Shown here piece after piece: positions 39,014 to 47,129 of a DNA stretch of 47,129 bases. The notes under the pieces are model-generated. The model saw only the letters and a program-made list of their open reading frames with translations, was not told the origin of the DNA and made no database searches. The stretch is from contig JAGVAW010000303.1 in assembly GCA_020060085.1 (NCBI GenBank), forward strand, positions 1-47,129, in the 5' to 3' direction. The position numbers were made by a program, and so were the translations under genes. This DNA is from Desulfobacterales bacterium (GTDB taxonomy: Bacteria > Desulfobacterota > Desulfobacteria > Desulfobacterales > Desulfatibacillaceae). Numbering within the stretch: position 1 is the stretch's first letter; each line of letters opens with the position of its first letter.

Positions 39014-40555
39014 GTGTCCTACATTGTTTTGGCCCGAAAATACCGTCCCCAGACCTTTGATGATGTGGTTGCCCAAGCTCATGTAACCCAGACGCTCAAA
39101 AATGCCATTTCATCCAACAGGGTTGCCCACGCCATTTTATTTGCAGGCCCAAGGGGAACAGGAAAAACCACTCTGGCGCGGATATTTGCCAAGGCCATGA
39201 ACTGTGCAGAGGGGCCTGTTAGCACCCCGTGCAACCAGTGCCCAAGTTGCAGGGAAATAACTGCCGGGTACTCGCCGGATGTTTTCGAGATTGACGGCGC
39301 TTCCAACAACTCTGTTGATCAGGTGCGTGACCTGCAGGACAATCTTGTTTATGCTCCGGTGAGCAGCCGATACAAAATTTATATAATAGATGAAGTTCAT
39401 ATGCTTTCCAAGCAGGCCTTCAATGCGCTTTTAAAAACCCTTGAAGAGCCGCCCGACCATGTGATGTTCGTGTTTGCCACAACAGAACCCCATAGGGTGT
39501 TGCCCACAATATTGAGCCGCTGCCAGCGCTACGATCTGGCCCGCATGTCCATGCCCGAAATTGTGGGGCACCTAAAAAAGCTTACGCAAAAGGAATCCTT
39601 TGAGATTGACGAACCCTCCCTTTGGGCGATTGCAAGGGCCACCGGTGGCTGTATGCGCGATGCCTTGAGCCTGCTTGACCAGATAATTGCCTCGGCCCAG
39701 GGGGCCATAAGCCACGAAGAAGTGCTTGAGCTTATCGGGGCTGCGGATTTGGGGGTGCTTGTTGATCTTTGCGAAGCTCTTTTCAACAGGGATGCCCCGA
39801 CCTGCCTTAACATTGTTGAAAAGCTCTATACGAGCGGCTTTGACATGAAAAAGCTTGCAGGCGATTTGATCTTGTTCCTGCGAAACTGCGCTGTAATAAA
39901 GGTGGTTCCAGATGCTTACCGGCTTGTGGATATTCCGGCAAGCGATCTTGAAAACATTGCAGAAAAAATCCGTTCCGTTCCGCCAGGGGTCATATCCCTT
40001 TTGCTTAACAGCCTTTTGCAGCAGGAGGCGACCTTAAGGTATGCCGCAAACCCCAGGCTGGCCCTGGAAGTCATTCTTCTGCGCTGCTGCGAGCTAACGC
40101 CGGTCCTTTCCATGGACAGCATAATCCAGGGCCTTGACCAGCTTGAAAAAAGGCTTTCCCAGCAAGTTTTTTCCGGAGTTTCTCAAGCCCCTGCTCAAAC
40201 CGAAAAGACAGAGCAGCCCACAGGCAGGCAAAGCATGGCATCTGATGAAGGGCAAAAGGAGTGCCAAAAAAAGCAGACATCTTGCCCTGATGCAGTCAGG
40301 CCTGATGAGCAAAATCAAGCCCAAGCCCAGGTTAAGGACGAGCCTGAAGAAACAGCCTCTTCCCAACCTGAAACCGGGGCTGACCCTGTTGGCAATGATG
40401 ACAACATCTGGAAAAAAGACGCTTTAAAACACCCGATTATAAACGATGCCATTAAGATATTTGACGGAGACATTTTTGACATTGTAAAACACAAAATACC
40501 GGCGCAGCCGGAAACAGCGGTTGCCGAAGAAGACGGCCATTCAGGAGAGGAATAG
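39014..40555 (+). CDS. dnaX: DNA polymerase III subunit gamma/tau
   Basis: SYIVLARKYRPQTFDDVVAQAHVTQTLKNAI, AGPRGTGKTTLARIFAKAMNC, CNQCPSC zinc motif, IDEVHMLSKQAFNALLKTLEEPP; GTG start. Confidence 0.97.
   Translation: MSYIVLARKYRPQTFDDVVAQAHVTQTLKNAISSNRVAHAILFAGPRGTGKTTLARIFAKAMNCAEGPVSTPCNQCPSCREITAGYSPDVFEIDGASNNSVDQVRDLQDNLVYAPVSSRYKIYIIDEVHMLSKQAFNALLKTLEEPPDHVMFVFATTEPHRVLPTILSRCQRYDLARMSMPEIVGHLKKLTQKESFEIDEPSLWAIARATGGCMRDALSLLDQIIASAQGAISHEEVLELIGAADLGVLVDLCEALFNRDAPTCLNIVEKLYTSGFDMKKLAGDLILFLRNCAVIKVVPDAYRLVDIPASDLENIAEKIRSVPPGVISLLLNSLLQQEATLRYAANPRLALEVILLRCCELTPVLSMDSIIQGLDQLEKRLSQQVFSGVSQAPAQTEKTEQPTGRQSMASDEGQKECQKKQTSCPDAVRPDEQNQAQAQVKDEPEETASSQPETGADPVGNDDNIWKKDALKHPIINDAIKIFDGDIFDIVKHKIPAQPETAVAEEDGHSGEE
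40267..40273 (+). promoter_or_regulatory. Candidate programmed -1 frameshift slippery heptamer A_AAA_AAG in dnaX
   Basis: In-frame CAA AAA AAG; the -1 frame continues GCA GAC ATC TTG CCC TGA (stop 40288-40290). AAGGAG lies just upstream. Confidence 0.75.
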
Positions 40556-40558
40556 ACA

Positions 40559-40873
40559 ATGAAAAAAGGCATGGGCAACATTTTAAAGCAGGCTCAACAG
40601 CTTCAGGCCAAGATGGAGAAACTCCAGGAGGAGCTTGCCCAGAAGATTGTTGAAGGCTCTGCAGGCGGGGGCATGGTAAGAGTTGTGGCAAACGGCAAAC
40701 AGCAGATTATTTCCATTAGCATTGAAAAGGAAGTCGTGGACCCTGACGATGTGGAAATGCTCCAGGACATGATAACCGCTGCTGTAAACGATGCCCTTGC
40801 AAAAAGTCAGGAACTGGCGACCCAGCAGATGGGCAGCCTGACCGGGGGCCTTAGCATACCAGGGCTTTTCTGA
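40559..40873 (+). CDS. YbaB/EbfC family nucleoid-associated protein
   Basis: [60 protein letters not shown]. Confidence 0.95.
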   Translation: MKKGMGNILKQAQQLQAKMEKLQEELAQKIVEGSAGGGMVRVVANGKQQIISISIEKEVVDPDDVEMLQDMITAAVNDALAKSQELATQQMGSLTGGLSIPGLF

Positions 40874-40916
40874 TTTCTAAAAGGCGCTTTTTGCAGTTTT
40901 CAGCACTGGGAGGTTA

Positions 40917-41516
40917 ATGAGCCATTATCCGCCGACATTGGTGAAGCTTATAAGGGAATTCTCAAGGCTGCCGGGAATTGGCGAGAAAACCGCCGAGCGC
41001 CTTGCCATGCACATTCTCAAGGCTCCCCAAAAGCAGGCCCTTGCCCTTGCTGATGCCATAAGGGATGCAAGGGAAAAGATGTCCCTGTGCCAGACCTGCT
41101 TTGGCCTTGCAGACGGTCAGTCCTGCCATATATGCGGTAATCCGGCGCGCGATCCCTCGCTTGTGTGCGTGGTGGAGCAACCCGCAGACATGGTGGCCCT
41201 GGAAAAATCCGGCGCTTTTTCGGGCAGCTATCATGTTCTTCAGGGGGTTTTGGCCCCAATGGACGGGGTAGGGCCGGAGAATCTGCGCATTGCCGAGCTG
41301 TTGAAGCGAGTTGCCGAAGGGGGCATTAACGAGGTTGTCATTGCCACCGGCACAAGTGTGGAGGGGGAGGCGACAGCCTCTTATCTTTCTCGGATACTTG
41401 CCGAAAAAGGGGTGAGTGTGTCGCGCATTGCTTCGGGAGTTCCCATCGGCGGCGAGCTGCAATATCTGGATGGGCTTACCTTAAAGCGCGCTCTGGATTA
41501 CAGGCGCAAGGTATAA
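40917..41516 (+). CDS. recR: Recombination mediator protein RecR
   Basis: LVKLIREFSRLPGIGEKTAERLAMHIL, CQTCFGLADGQSCHIC zinc finger, TOPRIM VCVVEQPADMVALEKSG...YHVLQGVLAPMDGVGPENLRI. Confidence 0.97.
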   Translation: MSHYPPTLVKLIREFSRLPGIGEKTAERLAMHILKAPQKQALALADAIRDAREKMSLCQTCFGLADGQSCHICGNPARDPSLVCVVEQPADMVALEKSGAFSGSYHVLQGVLAPMDGVGPENLRIAELLKRVAEGGINEVVIATGTSVEGEATASYLSRILAEKGVSVSRIASGVPIGGELQYLDGLTLKRALDYRRKV

Positions 41517-41518
41517 TA

Positions 41519-41932
41519 ATGAATTTGAACCCCAATTTGCAGGAAAACAAGGCCCTGGAAGATATTTTTACTTGCAGGATGTGCGGAGACTGCTGCCAAG
41601 GCTTTGGCGGAACTTATGTTTCAAACGATGACATTGCTTCAATAAGCGCCTTTATCGGCATGGATGTTCATGATTTCACCAAAAAATATTGCGTTCCTTC
41701 AGGTTCGCGTTTTGTGCTGGCCCAGAAAGAGGACGGCTTTTGCGTATTTTTCACCGATAAATGCAGCATCCACCCCGTAAAACCCCTCATGTGCCGGAGG
41801 TGGCCCTTCATTCCATCCCTTCTGCGGGACTTTGACAACTGGCGCATCATGGCCGGGCAATGCCCCGGCATCAATCCGGAGGCCTCAAAAGAGGAGGTTC
41901 TGGCCCTTGTATGCAGGCAGATGGGACTTTAG
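41519..41932 (+). CDS. YkgJ family cysteine cluster protein
   Basis: FTCRMCGDCCQGFGGTYVSNDDIASISAFIGM...CSIHPVKPLMCRRWPF. Confidence 0.9.
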   Translation: MNLNPNLQENKALEDIFTCRMCGDCCQGFGGTYVSNDDIASISAFIGMDVHDFTKKYCVPSGSRFVLAQKEDGFCVFFTDKCSIHPVKPLMCRRWPFIPSLLRDFDNWRIMAGQCPGINPEASKEEVLALVCRQMGL

Positions 41933-42034
41933 AACCTATCTCAAAAGAGGTTGCTTCTGCGATTGGCCACACCTGATTAGAAGAAGACTTTTGGACGCTT
42001 TTTATAAGTTGTTGGGAACAAGACAATTTTTTCT

Positions 42035-42063
42035 TTGACAGTCCTTTTGTCTTTGCCTAAAGT
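42035..42063 (+). promoter_or_regulatory. Candidate promoter upstream of the nickel transporter operon
   Basis: TTGACA (42035-42040), 17-nt spacer, TAAAGT (42058-42063). Confidence 0.5.
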
Positions 42064-42144
42064 AAAAAGATAATGGACGGCAGAAGCCTTCCGGCAAAGT
42101 TTGTGCTGATTTTTAAAAATTGGGCGTCGTTATTTAAGGTCATG

Positions 42145-42177
42145 AAGGCCAGCCACTATTGGTTGGCCTTTTTTTTT
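42145..42177 (+). terminator. Intrinsic terminator in the leader upstream of nikK
   Basis: AAGGCCAGCC-ACTATT-GGTTGGCCTTTTTTTTT; 10-bp stem with T run. Confidence 0.8.
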
Positions 42178-42302
42178 GTGCGGTCTTGCCAAAAGGAAAA
42201 TGGCAGGGCAAAGGGCTTTTGCCTACCTTGTCCAAACCTAACGGCCAAGGGCTTGAGCAACAATTTCAACTAATTTTTGGTCTTGGGAAAAAGGAGCAGG
42301 AA

Positions 42303-43070
42303 ATGAAAAAAACAGCACTGGTTGCAGCTTTTTTTGCGGCGGTTTTATTTTTTGCGGCTTCGGCCTCGGCTCATTTTGGCATGGTTATTCCTTCCAGCCA
42401 GATGGTGATGGGCGATGACAAAAGAAGTGTGGACCTGACCCTTTCCTTTTCCCATCCATTTGAAATGGTTGGCATGGATCTGGTTTTACCTAAAGAGTTT
42501 TTTGTGATGAGCCAGGGAGAAAAACAGGATCTCACCGGCAGCCTTGTTTCAGCAAAGGTCATGGACAGCCAGGCCTGGAAAACCTCCTTTGCATTCACCC
42601 GGCCCGGCATCTATAACTTTGTCATGGAGCCGCATCCCTATTGGGAGCCTGCGGAAGACTGCTACATAAAGCACATTACAAGAGCGGTCGTGGCGGCATT
42701 TGGCGATGAGGATGGATGGGACGAGGAGCTTGGCCTGGAAACCGAAATCGTGCCTTTGTCCAGGCCCTTTGGCCTGTATGCAGGCAATGTTTTCCAGGGA
42801 GCTGTGCAAGTGAATGGCGAGACAATTCCCTTTGCCGAGGTTGAAGTTGAATATTATAATTCTGGCAAATCCAAAGAGATTATAAACGATTACATGATTA
42901 CCCAGGTTGTGAAGGCCGATGAAAACGGTGTTTTCACCTATGCTGTGCCAGGTCCGGGCTGGTGGGGCTTTGCTGCGCTTAACGAGGCGGATTACACAAT
43001 AAAGCACGGTGATGAAGAAAAGCCCCTTGAGCTTGGGGCTGTCATCTGGGTTTATTTTCATAAGTTTTAA
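42303..43070 (+). CDS. nikK: DUF4198-type periplasmic component of a nickel/cobalt ECF transporter (NikK-like)
   Basis: MKKTALVAAFFAAVLFFAASASAHFGMVIPSSQMVMGDDKRSVDLTLSFSHPFEMVGMDLV...; AAGGAG upstream; first gene of the cbiM/cbiQ/cbiO-type cluster. Confidence 0.8.
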   Translation: MKKTALVAAFFAAVLFFAASASAHFGMVIPSSQMVMGDDKRSVDLTLSFSHPFEMVGMDLVLPKEFFVMSQGEKQDLTGSLVSAKVMDSQAWKTSFAFTRPGIYNFVMEPHPYWEPAEDCYIKHITRAVVAAFGDEDGWDEELGLETEIVPLSRPFGLYAGNVFQGAVQVNGETIPFAEVEVEYYNSGKSKEIINDYMITQVVKADENGVFTYAVPGPGWWGFAALNEADYTIKHGDEEKPLELGAVIWVYFHKF

Positions 43071-43084
43071 GGAATTGCCGATGG

Positions 43085-43127
43085 AAAGGGCCTGCCAACG
43101 CTTATTTTTCATGGCAGGCCCTTTTTC
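43085..43127 (+). terminator. Intrinsic terminator between nikK and nikM
   Basis: AAAGGGCCTGCCA...TGGCAGGCCCTTTTT; 13-bp perfect stem plus T run. Confidence 0.85.
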
Positions 43128-43277
43128 AAATAAAAGGCTTGTTGCCAAAACGCATAAAGAATGGCAAACCGGATGCCGCATAAGGGCGGTTTAAGTCTTT
43201 TGGGTTTGGGGCATGAGCAGTTTTACTGCAAAGAGGGACTGCCGCCCCAATCCATTTAGCTGGAATTGGCGGGTGTC

Positions 43278-43877
43278 ATGCACATATCTGAAGGCATTTT
43301 GTCACCGGCCGTTCTGGCCGTGGGGTGGACGGCTGCTGCAACAGGCATTGCCATTGGTACAAGAAAGCTGGATGCAGACAGCATGGCCCGTGCCGGAATT
43401 CTTTCGGCAGCCTTTTTTGTGGCCTCGCTCATCCATGTTCCAATGGGCTTTACCAGCGTTCACCTGATTTTAAACGGCCTTGTGGGGCTTTTGCTGGGAT
43501 GGGCCGCTTTTCCAGCAATTTTCACGGCGATAGCCCTTCAGGCGGTTTTTTTCCAGTTCGGCGGGCTTACAACCCTTGGGGTCAACACAACCCTCATGGC
43601 ACTGCCCGCGGTTTTATGCCATTATGCATTCAAGAGCGCGGTTGTCTCCAATAAACCCAGGCTTGTTGTTGCAGGGGCCTTTGGCTGCGGATTTTTTGCA
43701 GTGGGTTTGGCTGCCACAATTTTCGGGGCCGCCCTTTTCGCCACCGGCGAGGCCTTTTTTCAGGCTGCCGTCATAACCGTTGCAGCCCATGTGCCTGTAA
43801 TGGCCATTGAAGGACTTATAACGGTTTTCTGCATACAGTTTTTATTGCGCGTTGACCCGGAAATGCTGCCCAAATAA
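43278..43877 (+). CDS. nikM: CbiM/NikM family substrate-specific component of ECF transporter
   Basis: MHISEGILSPAVLAVGWTAAATGIAIG...HVPMGFTSVHLILNGLVGLLLGWAAFPAIFTAIALQAVFFQFGGLTTLGVNT; true start at MHI, the family metal-binding N-terminus. Confidence 0.93.
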   Translation: MHISEGILSPAVLAVGWTAAATGIAIGTRKLDADSMARAGILSAAFFVASLIHVPMGFTSVHLILNGLVGLLLGWAAFPAIFTAIALQAVFFQFGGLTTLGVNTTLMALPAVLCHYAFKSAVVSNKPRLVVAGAFGCGFFAVGLAATIFGAALFATGEAFFQAAVITVAAHVPVMAIEGLITVFCIQFLLRVDPEMLPK

Positions 43878-43905
43878 CAGGGATTGTTCATCAGAGGGGT
43901 TATTG

Positions 43906-44532
43906 ATGCTTACCAGAGCGCTGATTGTTGTCTTCCTTGCATGGTTTTCTCTTGCTGCTCCGGCATCTGCCCACAGGGTGAATGTTTTTGCCTGGGTGGA
44001 TGGAGACCTGATAAGGGTTGAAGCCAAATTTCCAGGCTCCGGACCGGTAAGGAATGGAGAGGTATCCGTAAAAGGCCCGGATGGCACCATACTTGTGACT
44101 GGTCAAACTGATTCAAAGGGGGAATTTGCTTTTCCCGTGCCCTTAAAGAGCGATCTGCTTGTGACCGTGGGTGCAGGTCCGGGCCATGAATCGAGCTGGA
44201 CAGTCCGGGAGGGTGAATTGACTGGTGCGGCTGTTGCCTCTGCTTCTTACGGAGGCGAAGCTCCCCAACAGGTTGACGGGCCGGAGCCTCTGGCAAAGGA
44301 TACAGGACAGAAAGAGATTTCGGACGCAGCCTTGTCCGAAATTGTCAGAGATGCTGTGGAAAAAGCCCTGGAAAGCCGGTTGCAGCCCGTGGTACGCATG
44401 GTTGTGGAGCAGCAGACCAAAGGCCCTGGTATTCGGGAAATTTTGGGAGGGATAGGCTATATTCTTGGGCTTATGGGGCTTGGCGTTTTTCTGGTTTACA
44501 GAAAAAAGCTAAAGGAGCTTGAAAAGAAGTGA
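43906..44532 (+). CDS. nikL: NikL-like accessory component (signal peptide, periplasmic domain, C-terminal TM)
   Basis: MLTRALIVVFLAWFSLAAPASAHRVNVFAWVDGDLIRVEAKFPGSGPVRNGEVSVKGPDG...ILGGIGYILGLMGLGVFLVYRKK; position between nikM and nikQ. Confidence 0.75.
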   Translation: MLTRALIVVFLAWFSLAAPASAHRVNVFAWVDGDLIRVEAKFPGSGPVRNGEVSVKGPDGTILVTGQTDSKGEFAFPVPLKSDLLVTVGAGPGHESSWTVREGELTGAAVASASYGGEAPQQVDGPEPLAKDTGQKEISDAALSEIVRDAVEKALESRLQPVVRMVVEQQTKGPGIREILGGIGYILGLMGLGVFLVYRKKLKELEKK

Positions 44533-45329
44533 TTTCAGAAGAGCTTGCTTTTCGGGACTCGCCTGTCCACCGCATTGACCCAAGGGTGAGGCTTGTCTTT
44601 GCCCTGCTTCTTTGCTTTGCCACGGCCCTGTCCGGCTCCTTTGCAGCCCCGCTTCTGGCCCTTGGTAGTGCAATGGGGCTTATCGTCCTGTCTTGTCTGC
44701 CCTTGTCTGCTGTAGCCAGGCGGCTTGTTCCGGTAAATATCTTTATGCTTTTTTTGTGGCTTGTTCTGCCCTTCACCCATGTTGGCGAGCCAGCTTTTAC
44801 CGTTATGAGCCTTGCGGCATCAAAGCCGGGCATTGAAATTGCCGCTCTTGTCACATTAAAGGCCAATGCCATTGTGCTTTTCATGGTGGCCCTTGTTTCA
44901 ACCATGAGCGTGGCAGCCCTTGGCCATGCGGCCCACCGCCTTTATTTCCCCCAAAAGCTGGTTCATCTTCTTTTGCTCACCTACCGCTATGTGTTTGTGC
45001 TTGAAAGCGAATACCGCCAGCTTGTCCGGGCTGCAAAAATGCGCTCATTTGTTCCTGCCTCGAATCTTCATACCTACAAAACCTATTCATATCTGGCGGG
45101 GATGCTTCTTGTAAGGGCGCACGCAAGGGCAAGGCGGGTTCATCAGGCAATGGTGTGCAGGGGTTTTTCCGGCGTTTATCATTGCCTGGATTCCTTTGCC
45201 TTCCGCAAGGCGGACTTGGCCTGGATTGCTTTATTGTCTTTGTTTTTGTTGGCAATGGCAGGAGTTTCATTTAATTATGGGGGCCTTGGTGATTTTTTCC
45301 GTGGGCAGGCATTGCCATTTGCAGGATAA
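44529..45329 (+). CDS. nikQ: CbiQ/NikQ family ECF transporter T component
   Basis: SPVHRIDPRVRLVFALLLCFATALS...LLLTYRYVFVLESEYRQLVRAAKMRSF...ARARRVHQAMVCRGFSG; GTGA overlap with nikL. Confidence 0.93.
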   Translation: MISEELAFRDSPVHRIDPRVRLVFALLLCFATALSGSFAAPLLALGSAMGLIVLSCLPLSAVARRLVPVNIFMLFLWLVLPFTHVGEPAFTVMSLAASKPGIEIAALVTLKANAIVLFMVALVSTMSVAALGHAAHRLYFPQKLVHLLLLTYRYVFVLESEYRQLVRAAKMRSFVPASNLHTYKTYSYLAGMLLVRAHARARRVHQAMVCRGFSGVYHCLDSFAFRKADLAWIALLSLFLLAMAGVSFNYGGLGDFFRGQALPFAG

Positions 45330-45356
45330 ACACAGCTTGGAAGGCTACAAAAGAAA

Positions 45357-46076
45357 TTGCAGCCAATTATTGAACTTAAAAATGTCTGTTTTGCATATCC
45401 TGGCGGGCGCAAGGTTTTGGAAAACCTTAACTTTGAAATTACCTCCGGCAAAAAGGTGGGGCTTATCGGCAGTAACGGTTCCGGCAAGACCACGCTGCTC
45501 CATGTGATTATGGGGCTTTTGCCCGCCACCGGCGGTCAGGTTCGTCTTTTTGGCGAGGAAATGCTGAAAGAAAAGGACTTTGCCAGGGCAAGACGCAGGA
45601 TCGGCTTTGTTTTTCAGAACGCTGACGACCAGCTTTTTTCGCCCACGGTGATTGAGGATGTGGCTTTTGGGCCGCTCAACCTTGGTAAAACCAAGGAGCA
45701 GGCAAGGGAAATAGCCAGAAACACCCTGGAGAGCCTTGGCCTTGCGGCCCTGGAAAACCGTGTGGCCTACCGGCTTAGTGGCGGTGAAAAGCGCATGGTG
45801 GCTTTAGCCACCGTGCTTGCAATGGATCCGGATATGTTGATTCTGGATGAACCCACCACAGGCCTGGACGAGGTCACGGGCCACAGGATTACCCATCTTA
45901 TTAACTCCATTGACAAGACCTGCCTTATAGTGAGCCACGAATATGAGTTTCTTTCCCAAACCACGGAAGTGTTTTACGGCATGGAGGGCGGCCTTTTGAA
46001 ATATCTGGGCGATTCCCAGGCCTTGCACACCCACACACATATTCATACGGCAGGGGCCATGCCCCACAAGCATTGA
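45357..46076 (+). CDS. nikO: CbiO/NikO family ECF transporter ATP-binding protein with His-rich C-terminal tail
   Basis: IELKNVCFAYPGGRKVLENLNFEI, GSNGSGKTTLLHVIMG, FQNADDQLFSPTVIEDVAFGPLN, RLSGGEKRMVALATVLAMDPDMLILDEPTTGLD; ends LHTHTHIHTAGAMPHKH; TTG start. Confidence 0.93.
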   Translation: MQPIIELKNVCFAYPGGRKVLENLNFEITSGKKVGLIGSNGSGKTTLLHVIMGLLPATGGQVRLFGEEMLKEKDFARARRRIGFVFQNADDQLFSPTVIEDVAFGPLNLGKTKEQAREIARNTLESLGLAALENRVAYRLSGGEKRMVALATVLAMDPDMLILDEPTTGLDEVTGHRITHLINSIDKTCLIVSHEYEFLSQTTEVFYGMEGGLLKYLGDSQALHTHTHIHTAGAMPHKH

Positions 46077-46216
46077 TTCAAAATTACCCGCATTAAAAAA
46101 GACAAAAAGCCAAGTAAACTTTTGCTTTGCAGGCCGATTTCTGGTAGGCAGAATTTTTAAGTTTGAAAATGGCGTTTTTGTCTGCAGCCCTCATTAACCT
46201 TAAATCGTTGAGCAAT

Positions 46217-47129
46217 ATGGAGCCTTTTTTTTCGGAAAAGCACCATGCTGTAAAACGCCTGGTGCGGGCCTTCTGCGAGCGCGAGATTGCGCAGATTGCA
46301 AAAGACATTGACGCCCAGGCCCGCTTTCCCTGGGAGGTTGTGGACAAGATGGGGCCGCTTGGCTTTTTCGGCATCCAGGTTCCATCCTCCCTTGGCGGCG
46401 CAGAGATGGATACGGTGAGCTATGCCATTGTTGTGGAAGAGCTTTCCAGGGTATGCGCAGGGCTTGGCCTGGCTGTTTCCGTGCACAACAGCGTTTGCGT
46501 TTATCCAATTTTGACCTTTGGCAATGATGAGCAAAAGCAGCGTCTTGTTCCGCCCCTTGCCAGGGGCGAAAAAATAGGTGCCTTCTGCCTAACCGAGCCG
46601 AATGCAGGCTCGGATGCATCTGCCATTGAAGCCACGGCCATTGACCAGGGGGATCATTACCTTGTAAACGCCAACAAGGTTTTTGTCACAAACGGCGCTG
46701 TGGCCGACACCTGTCTCATGTTTGTCCGCACCGACCCGGCAGCAGGGCGCAAGGGAATAAGCGTGCTGGTGGCCCAAAGGGGGACGCCGGGCTTCATTAC
46801 AGGAGAGCTGGAAGACCTCTCTGGAATGCGCTGCAACCCTGTTTCATCCATAAGGCTTGTGGATTGCGCCATCCCCAAGGAAAACCTTTTGGGCCGCCAG
46901 GGAATGGGCCTTGCCATAGGCCTTACCGCCCTTGATACCGGGCGGCTTGGCATTGCAGCCCAGGCTGTGGGAATTGCCCAGGCAGCCCTGGAGGAAGCAG
47001 TTCGCTATGCCGGTCAGCGCCGCCAGTTTGGAGTTTTAATTGGCAAGCATCAGGCTGTAGGCTCCATGATTGCAGACATGGCTACCCAGGTGGAGGCAGC
47101 GCGGCTGCTTGTTCTGCGGGCTGCATGGC
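46217..47129 (+). CDS. Acyl-CoA dehydrogenase, 3' end beyond window
   Basis: [93 protein letters not shown]...[13 protein letters not shown]...[15 protein letters not shown]. In-frame ATG at 46169 is an alternative start. Confidence 0.9.
   Translation, partial: MEPFFSEKHHAVKRLVRAFCEREIAQIAKDIDAQARFPWEVVDKMGPLGFFGIQVPSSLGGAEMDTVSYAIVVEELSRVCAGLGLAVSVHNSVCVYPILTFGNDEQKQRLVPPLARGEKIGAFCLTEPNAGSDASAIEATAIDQGDHYLVNANKVFVTNGAVADTCLMFVRTDPAAGRKGISVLVAQRGTPGFITGELEDLSGMRCNPVSSIRLVDCAIPKENLLGRQGMGLAIGLTALDTGRLGIAAQAVGIAQAALEEAVRYAGQRRQFGVLIGKHQAVGSMIADMATQVEAARLLVLRAAW

Noticed and set aside
41940-42180. Cobalamin riboswitch before the nik operon (GCCACTA inside the hairpin resembles a B12-switch fragment)
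   Set aside because: No B12 box or the rest of the aptamer; the GCCACTA is simply the terminator stem and loop.

Overview
The window is 47 kb of gene-dense chromosome at roughly 50% GC. Gene content suggests a Desulfobacterota / deltaproteobacterial anaerobe, which is an inference and not a taxonomic assignment. I saw no mobile element, CRISPR array or phage.

Main blocks, left to right:
- A polar amino-acid ABC transporter (minus strand; the ATPase is cut by the window edge) and an EamA permease.
- A MoxR / DUF58 / transglutaminase cluster with an accessory protein.
- A DUF4390 protein and lpxC.
- A MerR regulator with two acyl-CoA dehydrogenases.
- A DHH-CBS protein and a CBS protein.
- A complete nine-gene tryptophan operon, aroF-trpE-G-D-C-F-B-A-aroB, behind a Trp-rich leader peptide and attenuator.
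- Glycogen phosphorylase.
- A peroxiredoxin split by an in-frame UGA exactly at the catalytic Cys position, read here as a selenoprotein.
- An acyl-CoA dehydrogenase, an EAL protein, a universal stress protein with a highly structured leader, and DUF3108, GDPD and DUF362 proteins.
- Two tRNA-Ser genes, then dnaX-ybaB-recR-ykgJ, with an E. coli-like A_AAA_AAG slippery site in dnaX.
- A NikKMLQO-like nickel/cobalt ECF transporter.
- A truncated acyl-CoA dehydrogenase.

The strongest observations are (1) the Sec-peroxiredoxin with a SECIS-like hairpin, (2) the un-annotated trp leader/attenuator that sits before a DAHP synthase gene, and (3) a probable programmed -1 frameshift in dnaX. No wholly new multi-gene system was evident. 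The least explained elements are the structured leaders before the uspA-like gene and the nickel operon.
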